From Planctomycetales bacterium 71-10 (lineage in GTDB: Bacteria; Planctomycetota; Planctomycetia; Isosphaerales; Isosphaeraceae): a stretch of 44,032 nucleotides of DNA. The position numbers were made by a program, and so were the translations under genes. Below, piece after piece: positions 25,102 through 33,701 of the stretch (the stretch's first letter is position 1; each line of letters starts with the position of its first letter). The stretch spans positions 1-44,032 of the forward strand of contig MKTT01000138.1 in assembly GCA_001898385.1 (NCBI GenBank), written 5' to 3'. The notes below the pieces were generated by a model. It saw only the letters and a program-made list of their open reading frames with translations. It was not told the origin of the DNA and ran no database searches.

Positions 25102-26631
25102 CTAGTCGCAGCAACCGGCCCCGATGGAGCCCTTCATGATTTCCGTCTTCAGCAGGAACGAGCCGTCGGTGACGACGCTCTCTCCGGCCTTGAGCCCCCA
25201 GACGACCTCGAGGGCGTCCTTGCGGTCCATCGCGGTCGACTTGATTCGCTGCGGGCGATATGTGGACTCGGATTGCTTGAGGAACACCACGTCCACGCCT
25301 TCGTGTCGCTGGACCGCCCCCTTGGAAACGACCAGGGCCTTGTGAGGTTCCTCGACGCGGATGCGGGCCTTGCCGAACTGATTGGCCCGGAGCTTTCCGC
25401 CGGGGTTGGGAAGCTCGGCACGAACCCTCGTCGTCCGGGTCGTCTCGTCCACCTCGGTCCCGACCCACGTCACTTCGCCATCGAAGACGTCCGGGGTCTC
25501 ATCCGGACCTGACGACAAGACGGCGAAGGCGACCTTCTGCCCGGGAGCGACTTTGGGGACATCCCTCTCGAAGACGTGGATCCAGAGCCACATCGTGGAG
25601 ACGTCGGCCACCGTATAGAGCTTCGTCGTCGGCTCGACCGCCTCGCCGAGCACGGCGTGACGGAAGACGACCGTCCCCCCGAGGGGGGTGGTCACGTCGA
25701 GCAGGGGCCGCGTGTCCTTCTCCCTCAGGATGCGGACCAGGCCCGCGTCGTCGAAGCGGAAGTTCCGGAGCCGTTGCTCGGCGTCGAGGAGGGTGGCCTC
25801 GGCCTGGTTCATCGCGGAGCGGTCGGCGACCAGCTTCGCGTCGGCGATGACCTTGGAAGCGGCCAGGACCCCGGTCCTGCCGAAGACGTCCTTCGCCAGC
25901 TCGTAAGCCGAGCGGGAGGTGATGTACTGGGCCTTGGCGGTGCTCACCTCGGCCGAGTCGACCACGGCCACGCGGTCGCCCGCCTTCATGCTCCGCCCGA
26001 GATCGGGCGTGGCCTCACGCAGGAACCCGGCGACGCGAGGATGAATCTCGGCGTAGCGGTTGGCGTTGTAGGCGGTCTCGGCGTTGGCGGAGAGCTCATG
26101 GGTGTGTTCCTCCTCGATCACCGGGGCGGTGCTCAACCCGACCTCGCCCGCAAGCTCGGTCGATGCGAGCCGGACCATGGGCAAAAAGGTGCAGAACTTC
26201 GGCTTCCCGTCGGCACCCTTCTCGCCGAACTGCTTGCACCACCCGTCGTCGATGAGGTTGGGCCCGGCTGAAGCCGAGTCCCCTTCCTTGAAATTCTCCG
26301 GGTGGCACGTCGTGCAGAAATGGGCGGGCAGGCCGTGCTCGCACGGCTTGATGTCGTACTTCTCGGCGTTCTCCGGATGGCACTTCGTGCAGACGTCCTC
26401 GGGGATGTTGCCGTGTTCCGGGCAGAGCAGGAGCTTCTCCTTGAGTTCCGGATGGCAGAGCGTGCAGAACTTCTCGGGCACGCCGTGCTCTTTGCAGTAG
26501 AGGCCGTAATCGTCCTTGGTCGAGGCCACGCCCAACTTGGGCGTCAAATCGGGCCGCAAGAACGCGACCGCTGCGAGCACGAGGGCACCCAGGCCGAGGG
26601 CGAGCGACGCCCCGATGAGGATCTTCTTCAT
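25102..26631 (-). CDS. RND periplasmic adaptor with three N-terminal CXXCH Cys/His motifs
   Basis: The 509-residue protein starts with a membrane anchor (residues 4-24). Residues 42-112 hold three repeats of the form C-x-EHG-x-P-x(2-3)-CxxCHPE: CTLCH at 56-60, CTKCH at 81-85 and CTTCH at 106-110. A degenerate fourth repeat (WCKQFGEKG to FCTFLP) ends near 150. The adaptor core follows: beta-barrel and lipoyl pieces (YAEIHPRVAGFLREA, LGGTVVFRHAVLGEAV), a short helical hairpin, and the pump-proximal domain. It ends GAGCCD. The Cys/His repeats likely capture metal for the CzcA-type pump; CXXCH is also the c-type haem motif. ATG 26631 follows GGAAAG; an upstream extension of 31 residues is unlikely. 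Confidence 0.88.
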   Translation of the reverse strand: MKKILIGASLALGLGALVLAAVAFLRPDLTPKLGVASTKDDYGLYCKEHGVPEKFCTLCHPELKEKLLLCPEHGNIPEDVCTKCHPENAEKYDIKPCEHGLPAHFCTTCHPENFKEGDSASAGPNLIDDGWCKQFGEKGADGKPKFCTFLPMVRLASTELAGEVGLSTAPVIEEEHTHELSANAETAYNANRYAEIHPRVAGFLREATPDLGRSMKAGDRVAVVDSAEVSTAKAQYITSRSAYELAKDVFGRTGVLAASKVIADAKLVADRSAMNQAEATLLDAEQRLRNFRFDDAGLVRILREKDTRPLLDVTTPLGGTVVFRHAVLGEAVEPTTKLYTVADVSTMWLWIHVFERDVPKVAPGQKVAFAVLSSGPDETPDVFDGEVTWVGTEVDETTRTTRVRAELPNPGGKLRANQFGKARIRVEEPHKALVVSKGAVQRHEGVDVVFLKQSESTYRPQRIKSTAMDRKDALEVVWGLKAGESVVTDGSFLLKTEIMKGSIGAGCCD

Positions 26632-26717
26632 GGTCTTTCCGACTCCAAAACTGTTTCGATGGTGAGACGCCAATCGCGAAGGAGCGTCGCGTGGGGACGG
26701 ACGTTCTTCGCACACAC

Positions 26718-26757
26718 GCCGCAAGGCGGCGGAGTTTGAACTCGGCGTAAAACGCCG
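26718..26757. repeat. Two adjacent hairpins upstream of the metal adaptor
   Basis: GCCGC-AAG-GCGGC at 26718-26730 and CGGCGT-AAA-ACGCCG at 26743-26757 are perfect short hairpins in the 176-bp gap between the small Cys-rich gene and the adaptor gene, both on the minus strand. They could attenuate or terminate transcription coming from the small gene, or form a leader structure for the efflux genes. Confidence 0.35.
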
Positions 26758-26807
26758 CTAGGCGGAACTCCTCGAGCGGGGACGCTCAGGACTCCGATGC
26801 GGCAGTC

Positions 26808-27173
26808 TCAACAGCGAAACGTTTGGAGCAGGAGATGGATCGGGACGCGACCGGGAGCGGCCCTTTCGGGCGGCTCGACGATCGGCAAAACCGCCGGAGC
26901 GGCCCATGAGACGTGGGCGGGTACGGGCGGGAGGCTCGGCGGGTCCCAATCGCCCAGGACGATTTTCGCCTCGGCCCTCGATTCGGAATCCCGCACCGCT
27001 CCCGCACAGATGCAGCTGACCGCTTCGTCCTGGATGGGCTCGGGAAGCTGCGGACGGCCCGAAGCCTCCCCGTCCTCGCAACGGTCCGCACAACATCCCA
27101 GCGACTCCGCCCGGCAAAACTGCGGGCAGGCCAGGAGCAGGACGGCCAAGAGGATGGAGAAGGCGGATTTCAC
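26808..27173 (-). CDS. Small Cys-rich exported protein upstream of the metal pump
   Basis: From GTG 27173 (GAGG about 9 bases before) this gives 121 residues: an N-terminal signal sequence (VKSAFSILLAVLLLACPQFC) and then Cys-rich GCCADRC and CICAG motifs, with a Pro-rich C-terminus. A TTG at 27224 would add 17 residues. The paired cysteines and its place just upstream of the adaptor and CzcA genes suggest a periplasmic or surface metal-binding accessory. That role is inferred from context only; I recognise no named family. Confidence 0.6.
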   Translation of the reverse strand: MKSAFSILLAVLLLACPQFCRAESLGCCADRCEDGEASGRPQLPEPIQDEAVSCICAGAVRDSESRAEAKIVLGDWDPPSLPPVPAHVSWAAPAVLPIVEPPERAAPGRVPIHLLLQTFRC

Positions 27174-27210
27174 GCGGGCCTCGAGATTTCTGGGGGAATC
27201 ACGCCGGGAA

Positions 27211-27254
27211 ATTCTATCCGACAAATTGGATTAAGGGAAATACGAGAGACGTAT
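27211..27254 (-). promoter_or_regulatory. Possible promoter of the metal-efflux unit
   Basis: On the minus strand TAGAAT (27216-27211) is a good -10 box, but no clear -35 is seen at the right distance. Upstream of it, ATACG-AGAGA-CGTAT (27240-27254) is a perfect inverted repeat that could be an operator. The base composition here is AT-rich compared with the neighbourhood. Confidence 0.3.
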
Positions 27255-27310
27255 CCTCGGGTAGCCCCTCACGATGCTGGCACGGATTTGCGGGGCGTTT
27301 GGCATTCGAG

Positions 27311-27344
27311 GGCCGAAGTTAGGGCGATTTTTCGCCCCTCGGCC
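27311..27344. terminator. Nested hairpin at the end of the truncated transposase
   Basis: GGCCGA/TCGGCC (outer, 27311-27316 and 27339-27344) encloses GGGCGA-TTTT-TCGCCC (27322-27337). The structure spans the stop codon of the minus-strand transposase and may terminate it. It could equally be part of a transposon end. Confidence 0.4.
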
Positions 27345-28012
27345 CAGATCGCTCGCGTGAGGTCGTCCACGTGGACCGGAGGCGGACGTAGTCCGACACC
27401 GACCAGGCCCGCACGCTCAGGCCGGCCGCCATCGCCGGGGTGCGGCCCTCCAGAGAGCCGTGGATGCGCCCCCAGTTGTAGAGGTCACGCCACAGCCACA
27501 GCGACCACTGCAGCCGACGCTCGTCCCGCGAGCCGCTCCGCGTGCGTCGCGTCAGCCGCGCCTGCTGGCCGCGCAGCGTCCCGTTGAGGCGCTCCAGGTG
27601 CGACGTGTTGACCGTCGTGCCGATCCCCAACGCCGCCACTCGCTCCTTGATCGCCCTCAGTCGGCCGAACAGCGCCCGGCCGCGGACCTTCACCACATTC
27701 CCCGAGGCGTCGCGGACCTTGTGGACCACGCCGACCAGCCACCCCTGCGGCGGCTTCAGGCCGGGAGACCTGCGCCGGCCGCGTCGCCGCTTGCGACGAC
27801 GATGCAGGATCTCGCCGAAGACCTGGAGCAACGCCGAGGGGTACGGCAGGTGGTTGTCGACCAGCATCAGCGGCGGGGCCGCCCCGGACGGGAGGCACAG
27901 GGCCACCGAGGCGATCAACTCGGCCGCCGTGGCGAGGTCGCGCGGCCCGACGCGCAGGTCGATCACGAATCGGCCGACGACCGCCAGGGCCGCGTGAGCC
28001 CAAACCCGACCC
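27319..28012 (-). pseudogene. DDE-type transposase, 5' end removed by the IS3 element
   Basis: The minus frame is open from the IS3 boundary at about 28012 to TAA at 27319-27321. The first intact residues read RVWAHAALAVVGRFVIDLRVG, then VDNHLPYPSALLQVFGE, and a C-terminal part (TSHLERLNGTLRGQQARLTR, LYNWGRIHGSLEGRTPAMAA) typical of DDE transposases, where ERLN carries the final acidic residue. A start codon could be GTG 27966, but the good reading continues upstream of it, so the gene is truncated rather than complete. Its missing N-terminal part is not found on the far side of the IS3 element. Family not assigned. Confidence 0.7.
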
Positions 28013-28080
28013 TATAGTGGACCCCGGTTTTGAGACCGCTCGGTAAGTTATCCTTGAGGGATCACCACCGAGGTTCAACC

Positions 28081-28365
28081 ATGGGTCACATTCGCAAGCG
28101 ACACTCGGCGGCGTTCAAGGCGAAGGTCGCTCTGGAGGCCGTGAAGCAGGACAAGACGATCGCCGAACTGGCCAAGCTGCATCAGGTCCATCCGGTGCAG
28201 ATCAGCCAGCGGAAGAAGCAGCTGCTGGACGGCCTGGAGGGCCTGTTCGAGAACGGGGCGGCGGCTCGCCGACCCGACCCCGAGAAGCTCCAGGTCGAAC
28301 TCTACGAGCAGATCGGCCGGCTCCAGATGGAGTTGGCCTGGGTGGAAAAAAAATCTGGAGCCTGA
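28081..28365 (+). CDS. IS3-family transposase OrfA (helix-turn-helix)
   Basis: A 94-residue protein with the IS3 OrfA layout: basic N-terminus RKRHSAAFKAKVALEAVK, helix-turn-helix (TIAELAKLHQVHPVQISQRK), and a leucine-zipper-like helix (ELYEQIGRLQMELAW). It binds the element ends. It finishes at TGA 28363-28365 just after an A8 run (28346-28353) that overlaps the start of orfB reading. ATG 28081 is 63 bp inside the left end. Confidence 0.85.
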   Translation: MGHIRKRHSAAFKAKVALEAVKQDKTIAELAKLHQVHPVQISQRKKQLLDGLEGLFENGAAARRPDPEKLQVELYEQIGRLQMELAWVEKKSGA

Positions 28366-29236
28366 CGTCGCCGCCCGGCGTGGTCGGATCGATTCGGAGC
28401 ACCCGAGCCTGAGCGTCCGCCGCCAGTGCGAACTCCTGGGCCTGGGGCGAGCCGGCCTCTACCGCGAGCCGTCCCGCGAGTCCGACGAGGACCTCCGACT
28501 GATGCGGCTGATCGACGAGCGGTACCTCGCCACGCCGTTCTACGGCAGCCGTCGCATGGCGGCCTGGCTGGCCCGACGCGGCGAGGCGGTCAATCGCAAG
28601 CGTGTGCAACGTCTGATGCGAACCATGGGCCTGGAGGCGATCCATCCCGGCCCCAGGACCACCACGAGGGACCCCGACCACGAGATCCACCCCTACTTGC
28701 CCCGAGGCGTGACGATCGACCGACGCGACCAGGTCTGGTCCACCGACGTAACCTACCCGCCGCTGGAGGACGTCTACATGTTCCTGGCCGCGGTGATCGA
28801 CTGGCATAGTCGATTCGTCCTGTCCTGGAGGCTGTCGAACACCCTCGACGGACGCTTCTGCCTGGAGGCGTTGGACGCCGCCCTGGAAGGAAGACGCCCC
28901 GAGATCTTCAACACCGACCAGCGCTGCCAGTTCACCGCCAGGGCTTCCACCGGGAGGCTCAAGGAGGAAGGGGTCGCGATCAGCATGGACGGACGAGGAC
29001 GGGCCTTGGACAACGTGTTCGTCGAACGGTTGTGGCGGTCCCTGAAGTATGAGGAGGTCTACCTGAAGTCGTACCGGAACGTCCGCGAGATGGAATCGGG
29101 CCTGGAAGGATGGTTCGCCTTCTACAACCACCAACGGCTCCACCAGGGCCTGGACTACCGCACCCCCGCCGAGGTCTACCACGACCCGACGCCGATCAAC
29201 CCACGAGGGAAGGAGACGCCCCGGACCATAACTTAA
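28352..29236 (+). CDS. IS3-family transposase OrfB (DDE catalytic subunit)
   Basis: Reading in frame 2 is good from about 28352 (NLEPDVAARRGRIDSEHPSL) although the first ATG is at 28502, so expression probably depends on frameshifting at the A8 run or on a non-ATG start. The rve domain has all three acidic residues: Asp in WSTDVTYPP, Asp in NTDQRCQFTA, and Glu in FVERLWRSLKYEE. The normal IS3 ending (FYNHQRLHQGLDYRTPAEVY) is intact. The catalytic part appears functional. Note that OrfB lies in the +1 frame relative to OrfA, not the usual -1. Confidence 0.85.
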   Translation, partial: NLEPDVAARRGRIDSEHPSLSVRRQCELLGLGRAGLYREPSRESDEDLRLMRLIDERYLATPFYGSRRMAAWLARRGEAVNRKRVQRLMRTMGLEAIHPGPRTTTRDPDHEIHPYLPRGVTIDRRDQVWSTDVTYPPLEDVYMFLAAVIDWHSRFVLSWRLSNTLDGRFCLEALDAALEGRRPEIFNTDQRCQFTARASTGRLKEEGVAISMDGRGRALDNVFVERLWRSLKYEEVYLKSYRNVREMESGLEGWFAFYNHQRLHQGLDYRTPAEVYHDPTPINPRGKETPRTIT

Positions 29237-29270
29237 AATCGGGGCCGAGTGGTCTCGACATCGGGGTCCA

Positions 29271-29553
29271 CTTCAATGGCGGTGCAGAAGTTGTGAATCC
29301 CGATGCCCTGTAGTAATCAATCACCTCTACGGAATCAGGGGGGTCACTCGCAGGTAAAAACCGGTCAGCCCTTCCTTCAACCGCCTCGTCCATCGAATGC
29401 CCACCGCTTATGCCACCCATTCCGCCGGAAGCCAACGCCGACCGCGTTGCGGTTTACTTCTCCAGCATCTCATTCAGCAGGCGAGCAACTCGGACGCGGG
29501 TCCCCTACAATGCCGGCGGTGTCGATCCCCGCGAGTCCCAGGACCATCCTCGA
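29271..29553. other. Region between IS3 element and alcohol dehydrogenase
   Basis: These 283 bp hold no supported gene. GC content is lower than average. TACAAT at 29506-29511 is a plausible -10 box for the dehydrogenase 43 bp downstream, but no matching -35 is present. No half of the transposase interrupted on the left side was found here. Confidence 0.35.
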
Positions 29554-30609
29554 ATGAGCACGAAAGCCTACGCCGCCCAGGCCGCCGAATCCCCCCTCGC
29601 CCCGTTCTCGCTGACCCGCCGCGACCCCCTGCCGAACGACGTCGTCATCGACATCCTCTACTGCGGCGTCTGCCACTCCGACCTGCACCAGGCCCGCAAC
29701 GAGTGGGGGAACACGATCTACCCCTGCGTTCCGGGCCACGAGATCCTGGGCCGGGTGGCCAAGACCGGCTCGGCCGTGAAGAAGTTCAAGGAGGGCGACC
29801 TGGCGGCCGTCGGCTGCATGGTCGACTCATGCCGCACGTGCCCCGCGTGCGAGGCCGGGCTTGAGCAGTTCTGCGAGACCGGCGGCACGGTCTTCACCTA
29901 CAACAGCCCGGACAGGCATTCGGGCGGCGTCACCTTCGGCGGGTACTCCGAGAGCATCGTCGTCGACGAGTCGTTCACGCTGAAGGTCTCCGAGGGGGTC
30001 GACCTCGCCGCCACGGCCCCCCTGCTCTGCGCGGGGATCACGACGTACTCGCCGCTGAAGCACTGGAAGGTGGGCCCGGGGAAGACGGTGGGGATCGTCG
30101 GCCTGGGCGGGCTCGGCCACATGGGCGTGAAGTTCGCGCACGCCTTCGGGGCCCACACCGTCCTGTTCACGACCTCGCCCGGCAAGGCCGAGGACGCGAA
30201 GCGGCTGGGCGCCGACGAGGTCGTCGTCTCGAAGGATCCCGACGCCATGGCCGCCCGCGCGCGGAGCTTCGACTTCATCCTCGACTGCGTCTCCGCGCAG
30301 CACGATATCAACGCCTACCTGAACCTGCTGAAGCTCGACGGCACCCTGACGCTCGTCGGCGCGCCGGAGCGGCCGCTCCCGGTCGCGGCGTTCAACCTGA
30401 TCCTCCCCCGCCGCAACTTCGCCGGCTCGGCCATCGGCGGCATCCCCGAGACGCAGGAGATGCTCGACTTCTGCGCCGGGCGCGGCATCGCCTGCGACGT
30501 CGAGACGATCGGCATCCGGGACGTCGAGACGGCCTACGCCCGCCTCCTCAAGTCGGACGTCCGCTACCGCTTCGTGATCGACATGGCGACGCTCAAGAAT
30601 CCGGCCTGA
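29554..30609 (+). CDS. Zinc-dependent alcohol dehydrogenase (YahK/cinnamyl-alcohol type)
   Basis: The 351-residue enzyme should reversibly reduce aldehydes with NAD(P)H in the cytoplasm. Catalytic zinc ligands are Cys40 in CGVCHSD, His62 in the GHE motif and Cys159. The structural zinc site is Cys93, Cys96, Cys99 and Cys107. The Rossmann nucleotide loop is GLGGLG at 183-188. The sequence style (YCGVCHSDLHQARNEW, FGGYSE, LLCAGITTYSPL) is that of the YahK/CAD group, which is usually NADPH-preferring. ATG 29554 is chosen because upstream in-frame sequence is not conserved in character. The 3' end overlaps the convergent small gene by 17 bp. Confidence 0.92.
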   Translation: MSTKAYAAQAAESPLAPFSLTRRDPLPNDVVIDILYCGVCHSDLHQARNEWGNTIYPCVPGHEILGRVAKTGSAVKKFKEGDLAAVGCMVDSCRTCPACEAGLEQFCETGGTVFTYNSPDRHSGGVTFGGYSESIVVDESFTLKVSEGVDLAATAPLLCAGITTYSPLKHWKVGPGKTVGIVGLGGLGHMGVKFAHAFGAHTVLFTTSPGKAEDAKRLGADEVVVSKDPDAMAARARSFDFILDCVSAQHDINAYLNLLKLDGTLTLVGAPERPLPVAAFNLILPRRNFAGSAIGGIPETQEMLDFCAGRGIACDVETIGIRDVETAYARLLKSDVRYRFVIDMATLKNPA

Positions 30610-30838
30610 CCGGCGGGCCCGCGCCGCGCCGGACGAACTCGACGTCCTCCCAGTCGTACGAGCCGGCCTCGATCAGGACCCGGCCGCACTGCTCGCAGAC
30701 GAGCAGGAAGCCGGGCCCGTCGAAGCCCTGATCCTCGGCGTCCTCGCCGACCACGAGCGCCTCGACGAACGCCGGGGCCCCGGCGTGCCGGACGTGGTCG
30801 TCGGCCTGGATCTCCTCGCCGTCACGATAACGAAGCAT
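30593..30838 (-). CDS. Small conserved hypothetical protein
   Basis: An 81-residue acidic protein beginning MLRYRDGEEIQADDHVRHAG and ending near YDWEDVEFVRRG. This format (a short beta-rich barrel with R-x-G-x-x-I near the start and D-x-x-F-V at the end) recurs in small proteins of unknown function, often near polymorphic immunity genes. It starts 30 bp after the glycosidase stop on the same strand, so it may be co-transcribed. Cys49 and Cys52 form a CxxC. Function unknown. Confidence 0.6.
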   Translation of the reverse strand: MLRYRDGEEIQADDHVRHAGAPAFVEALVVGEDAEDQGFDGPGFLLVCEQCGRVLIEAGSYDWEDVEFVRRGAGPPVRPDS

Positions 30839-30868
30839 GCCGATCTCCGCATGGAAGCGTCGCCCGGT

Positions 30869-33601
30869 TCATCGCGCTTCCAGCACGACGTACAGGGCGT
30901 CCTTGGGGAGCATCACCTTCAGCGCCGGTCCCGAGCGGTCGACCTTCACGTCGCCCGTCGGGACGCCGTTGGGGTCGAGCGCCGCGGCCGTCGCGAGGTT
31001 GGGGTTGGCCAGGGTCACGATCACCTGGGACGGGATGATCATCCACGGCATCTTGCCCGTGTCGATGACCTGCTTGCCTTTGTACTTCGTCTTGCCGTCG
31101 CCCCCCGTGAACTCGGCCTCGCGCTCCGTCCAGCCCGAGGGGCGGGCGACGGTCCCGACCTGCACCAACACCTTGCGGCTGGTCGCCAGCGGCAGGTCGT
31201 CCAGGGCCACGATCGTCACGGCGGCGTAGTCGTTCTGGACGTCGAGGGTGGCGTCCTTGAGCTTGATCGGCGACGCCTGCTTGAGGAAGCCGCAGGCCCC
31301 CTGCACGCTCGGGGCGTCGACCGTGCAGACGCCGCGGCCGAAGTCCCAGGCCAGCTCGCCGGTGACGCTTTGGACGACCTGCTTCCTGGGGTCGATCAGG
31401 CGCGACAGGTCGGCGACCTCGTCGCGGGCGTCGGAGCCGAACGCGACCTTCACCGGGCCGGCGAGGAACGCCAGCGGGTCGACCTTGCCGCGGACGTCCG
31501 ACCGCCGGGGCGCGTCGCCGGAGTCGCGGTTGGGGTCGAAGGCGGGGTCCTCGGAGATCAGCGGGATCGCCCGCTCCCACAGGTCCTTCAGCGGCCGATG
31601 CTCCACGACCACCGGCTTCCCCTCGCGGATGTACCCCTTGCGATACGCCAGCGCGACGGCCGGGAACTGGCCCAGCTCCATCGGCGTGTCGACGGCCCAC
31701 TTCTTCCGCGACGCCGCGTCCCAGTCGGCGCGGTCGGCGTTGGACCATTCGGGCTCGCCGACGCCGAACCAGTAGAAGGCGTCGATCCCCGTCAGCGACT
31801 GGTACGCCGACACCAGGAACGGCGCCTCCGCCAGATACCCCAGCGGCGGGACCCAGTGGCTCTCCGTGACCATCATCGGCCGCCCCGCCGGCTGCTTCAG
31901 GTTCAGCGGGAACGCCGATGGGTTCAGGAGCGCGGAGACGTCCTGGAAGTGGTCGCCCTTGTTGATCCGCCAGCCGACGTCCGGCCCGACGTGAACGGTG
32001 TCGTAGTAGCGATTGGTCGCGATCACGTCGTTCGCCGTGTAGCTCCAGCGCTCGACGTCGTCCAGGCGGGTCGCGTCGGCCGTCCGCCAGTTGCCGGCGT
32101 TGACGAGCTGCTGGCAGCCGAGTTCCTCGCGGAGGTAGCGGGCGGTCTCGGCGTTGAAGCGGTGCATCGTCTCGCCGTAGAACTGGAGCTGGTCGTCCAG
32201 CCGCTTCTTGCGGCCCCCGGCGCGGGGCTGGGTCCACTCCCAGACGATGTGCAGGCCGACCTTGCCGCGGGCGAGGTCGTCGCCGTCCATCGCGTCGCCG
32301 TCCCATGCGGCCTTCGCGCGGTCGAGCGAGCCGTACTTCTTCGCGAGCCATTCGCCGAACCGCTCGCCCAGGTATTCGAGCTGCCGCCCCTTCACGGCCT
32401 GCATCGTCCAGAACAGCATGCTGTCCTCGTTCTGGAGCTGGATGATCGCGACGGCCGGGTCCTTCGCCAGCGGGATGCCGGTGTACGGGTTGGGCGGGGC
32501 CAGCAGCGCCTTGAGCCAGGCGCGATAGCCTTCCTGGAGCTTCGGGTTGAAGAACAGCAGCGCCTGGGCGTCCTGGCCCTCGGGCCACCCTTCGATCTCC
32601 CACGACGCCGGGACGCGCTTCAGCGCGGCGGCCCAGTAGGGGCTGATGGTGGTGTAGATCCCCTCCTTCTTCATCGCGGCGACGAGCCGCCACGCCTGGT
32701 CGACGGCCTTGGGGTCGACGTCGGTGAGCTTCGCGTCCTTCCCCTTCGGCTCCATCGCGCCGTGGAGGCGCACCATGTTCACGCCTCGCTTGGCGAGGAA
32801 CCGCGCGTGATGCGCCAGGTCCTCGTCCGACCCGCGCTGGGCGTAGGTGGTGGCGGCCCAGAACCGCGCGGGCGTGCCGTCGCCCAGGACGAACGACTCG
32901 CCGTCCGGGCCCAGGCGCACGAAGCCCGACTGCCCGGCGACCTTCTCGTTGAGACCGCGGAGGTCGAACCGGGCCTTCGCGTCGAAGGCGTCGCGGGCGG
33001 GGAGGAAGGGCCAGCCGGTCGCGCCCCCTTGCGAGCCCTTCTTCGCGCCGGGTCGGGCCTTGCCGTCGGGGAGGAAGGGCTCGGCCGTGAAGACGAAGGC
33101 GTCGATCGCGCCGTGGCGGTTGTTCTCGCTGCTCATCCGGAACGCGATCGCGTGCCGGCCCTTGGCCAGCTTCACGTCGCCGACGCGCTTCCAGGCGATG
33201 AACCGAAGGTCGGGCTTGTCGTCGGCCGCGACGTTGACGGTGTCGATGACGTCGCGGGACATGTCGATCGGGGTCCACGCCCCCCTGTCCAGCCGGCAGG
33301 CCAGCTTCGTCGCGACGGGGTTGGCGCGGAGCCAGAAGGTGTACGAGCCCTCGGCCGGGGCCTGGAACGCGTACTCGACCTCGCCGTCCTTGTCGGCCGA
33401 CCAGTTGGAGATCCAGTCGCCGCCCGAGAGGAGGTCCTTCTTGACCTGGTCGTACCACCCGGGGTGCCGGCTCACCGCGGCGCGGGCGGGCTTCTCGGCC
33501 TCGATCCACACCGTCTGGCCGAGGCCCGCGGCCGGGGCGATCGTCGCCGTCGCCGCCGCCAGAACGACCGCCCGCCGCGCGCCGACGCCGCAACCCGCCA
33601 T
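30869..33601 (-). CDS. Secreted clan GH-A glycoside hydrolase-like protein
   Basis: A 910-residue exported protein. The signal peptide spans about residues 1-29 (hydrophobic AVVLAAATATIAPAA). Residues 30-175 look like a carbohydrate-binding sandwich (WIEAEKPA, EYAFQAPAEGSYTFWLRAN). The TIM-barrel part (about 225-690) shows the clan GH-A pattern: LAKRGVNMVRLHG, then IIQLQNEDSM with candidate acid/base Glu392, and MMVTESHW with candidate nucleophile Glu580. A C-terminal region of beta domains follows. It likely cleaves a plant- or algal-type polysaccharide outside the cytoplasm; I cannot assign the GH family number or substrate. Confidence 0.82.
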   Translation of the reverse strand: MAGCGVGARRAVVLAAATATIAPAAGLGQTVWIEAEKPARAAVSRHPGWYDQVKKDLLSGGDWISNWSADKDGEVEYAFQAPAEGSYTFWLRANPVATKLACRLDRGAWTPIDMSRDVIDTVNVAADDKPDLRFIAWKRVGDVKLAKGRHAIAFRMSSENNRHGAIDAFVFTAEPFLPDGKARPGAKKGSQGGATGWPFLPARDAFDAKARFDLRGLNEKVAGQSGFVRLGPDGESFVLGDGTPARFWAATTYAQRGSDEDLAHHARFLAKRGVNMVRLHGAMEPKGKDAKLTDVDPKAVDQAWRLVAAMKKEGIYTTISPYWAAALKRVPASWEIEGWPEGQDAQALLFFNPKLQEGYRAWLKALLAPPNPYTGIPLAKDPAVAIIQLQNEDSMLFWTMQAVKGRQLEYLGERFGEWLAKKYGSLDRAKAAWDGDAMDGDDLARGKVGLHIVWEWTQPRAGGRKKRLDDQLQFYGETMHRFNAETARYLREELGCQQLVNAGNWRTADATRLDDVERWSYTANDVIATNRYYDTVHVGPDVGWRINKGDHFQDVSALLNPSAFPLNLKQPAGRPMMVTESHWVPPLGYLAEAPFLVSAYQSLTGIDAFYWFGVGEPEWSNADRADWDAASRKKWAVDTPMELGQFPAVALAYRKGYIREGKPVVVEHRPLKDLWERAIPLISEDPAFDPNRDSGDAPRRSDVRGKVDPLAFLAGPVKVAFGSDARDEVADLSRLIDPRKQVVQSVTGELAWDFGRGVCTVDAPSVQGACGFLKQASPIKLKDATLDVQNDYAAVTIVALDDLPLATSRKVLVQVGTVARPSGWTEREAEFTGGDGKTKYKGKQVIDTGKMPWMIIPSQVIVTLANPNLATAAALDPNGVPTGDVKVDRSGPALKVMLPKDALYVVLEAR

Positions 33602-33701
33602 CGCCGAGCCCTCCCGGGAACAGAACCCCGCCGGACCGGCCTCGCCCCGGTCACCGTCGCGGCAGGCCCCAGCATACCCGGCCCGGCGGCCGACTCCAGG
33701 T

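Larger units (their letters stand above)
28018..29270 (+). mobile_element. IS3-family insertion sequence, complete
   Basis: The element is 1,253 bp, with matching ends. The left end begins TGGACCCCGGTTTTGAGACC, and the reverse complement of the right end begins TGGACCCCGATGTCGAGACC; both continue with CTCGG after one base. It carries overlapping orfA and orfB. The ends can be extended by two bases each (AG...CT). No target-site duplication is seen: left flank CTATAG, right flank CTTCAA. Together with the missing half of the interrupted transposase, this suggests a deletion or recombination after insertion. Confidence 0.85.
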
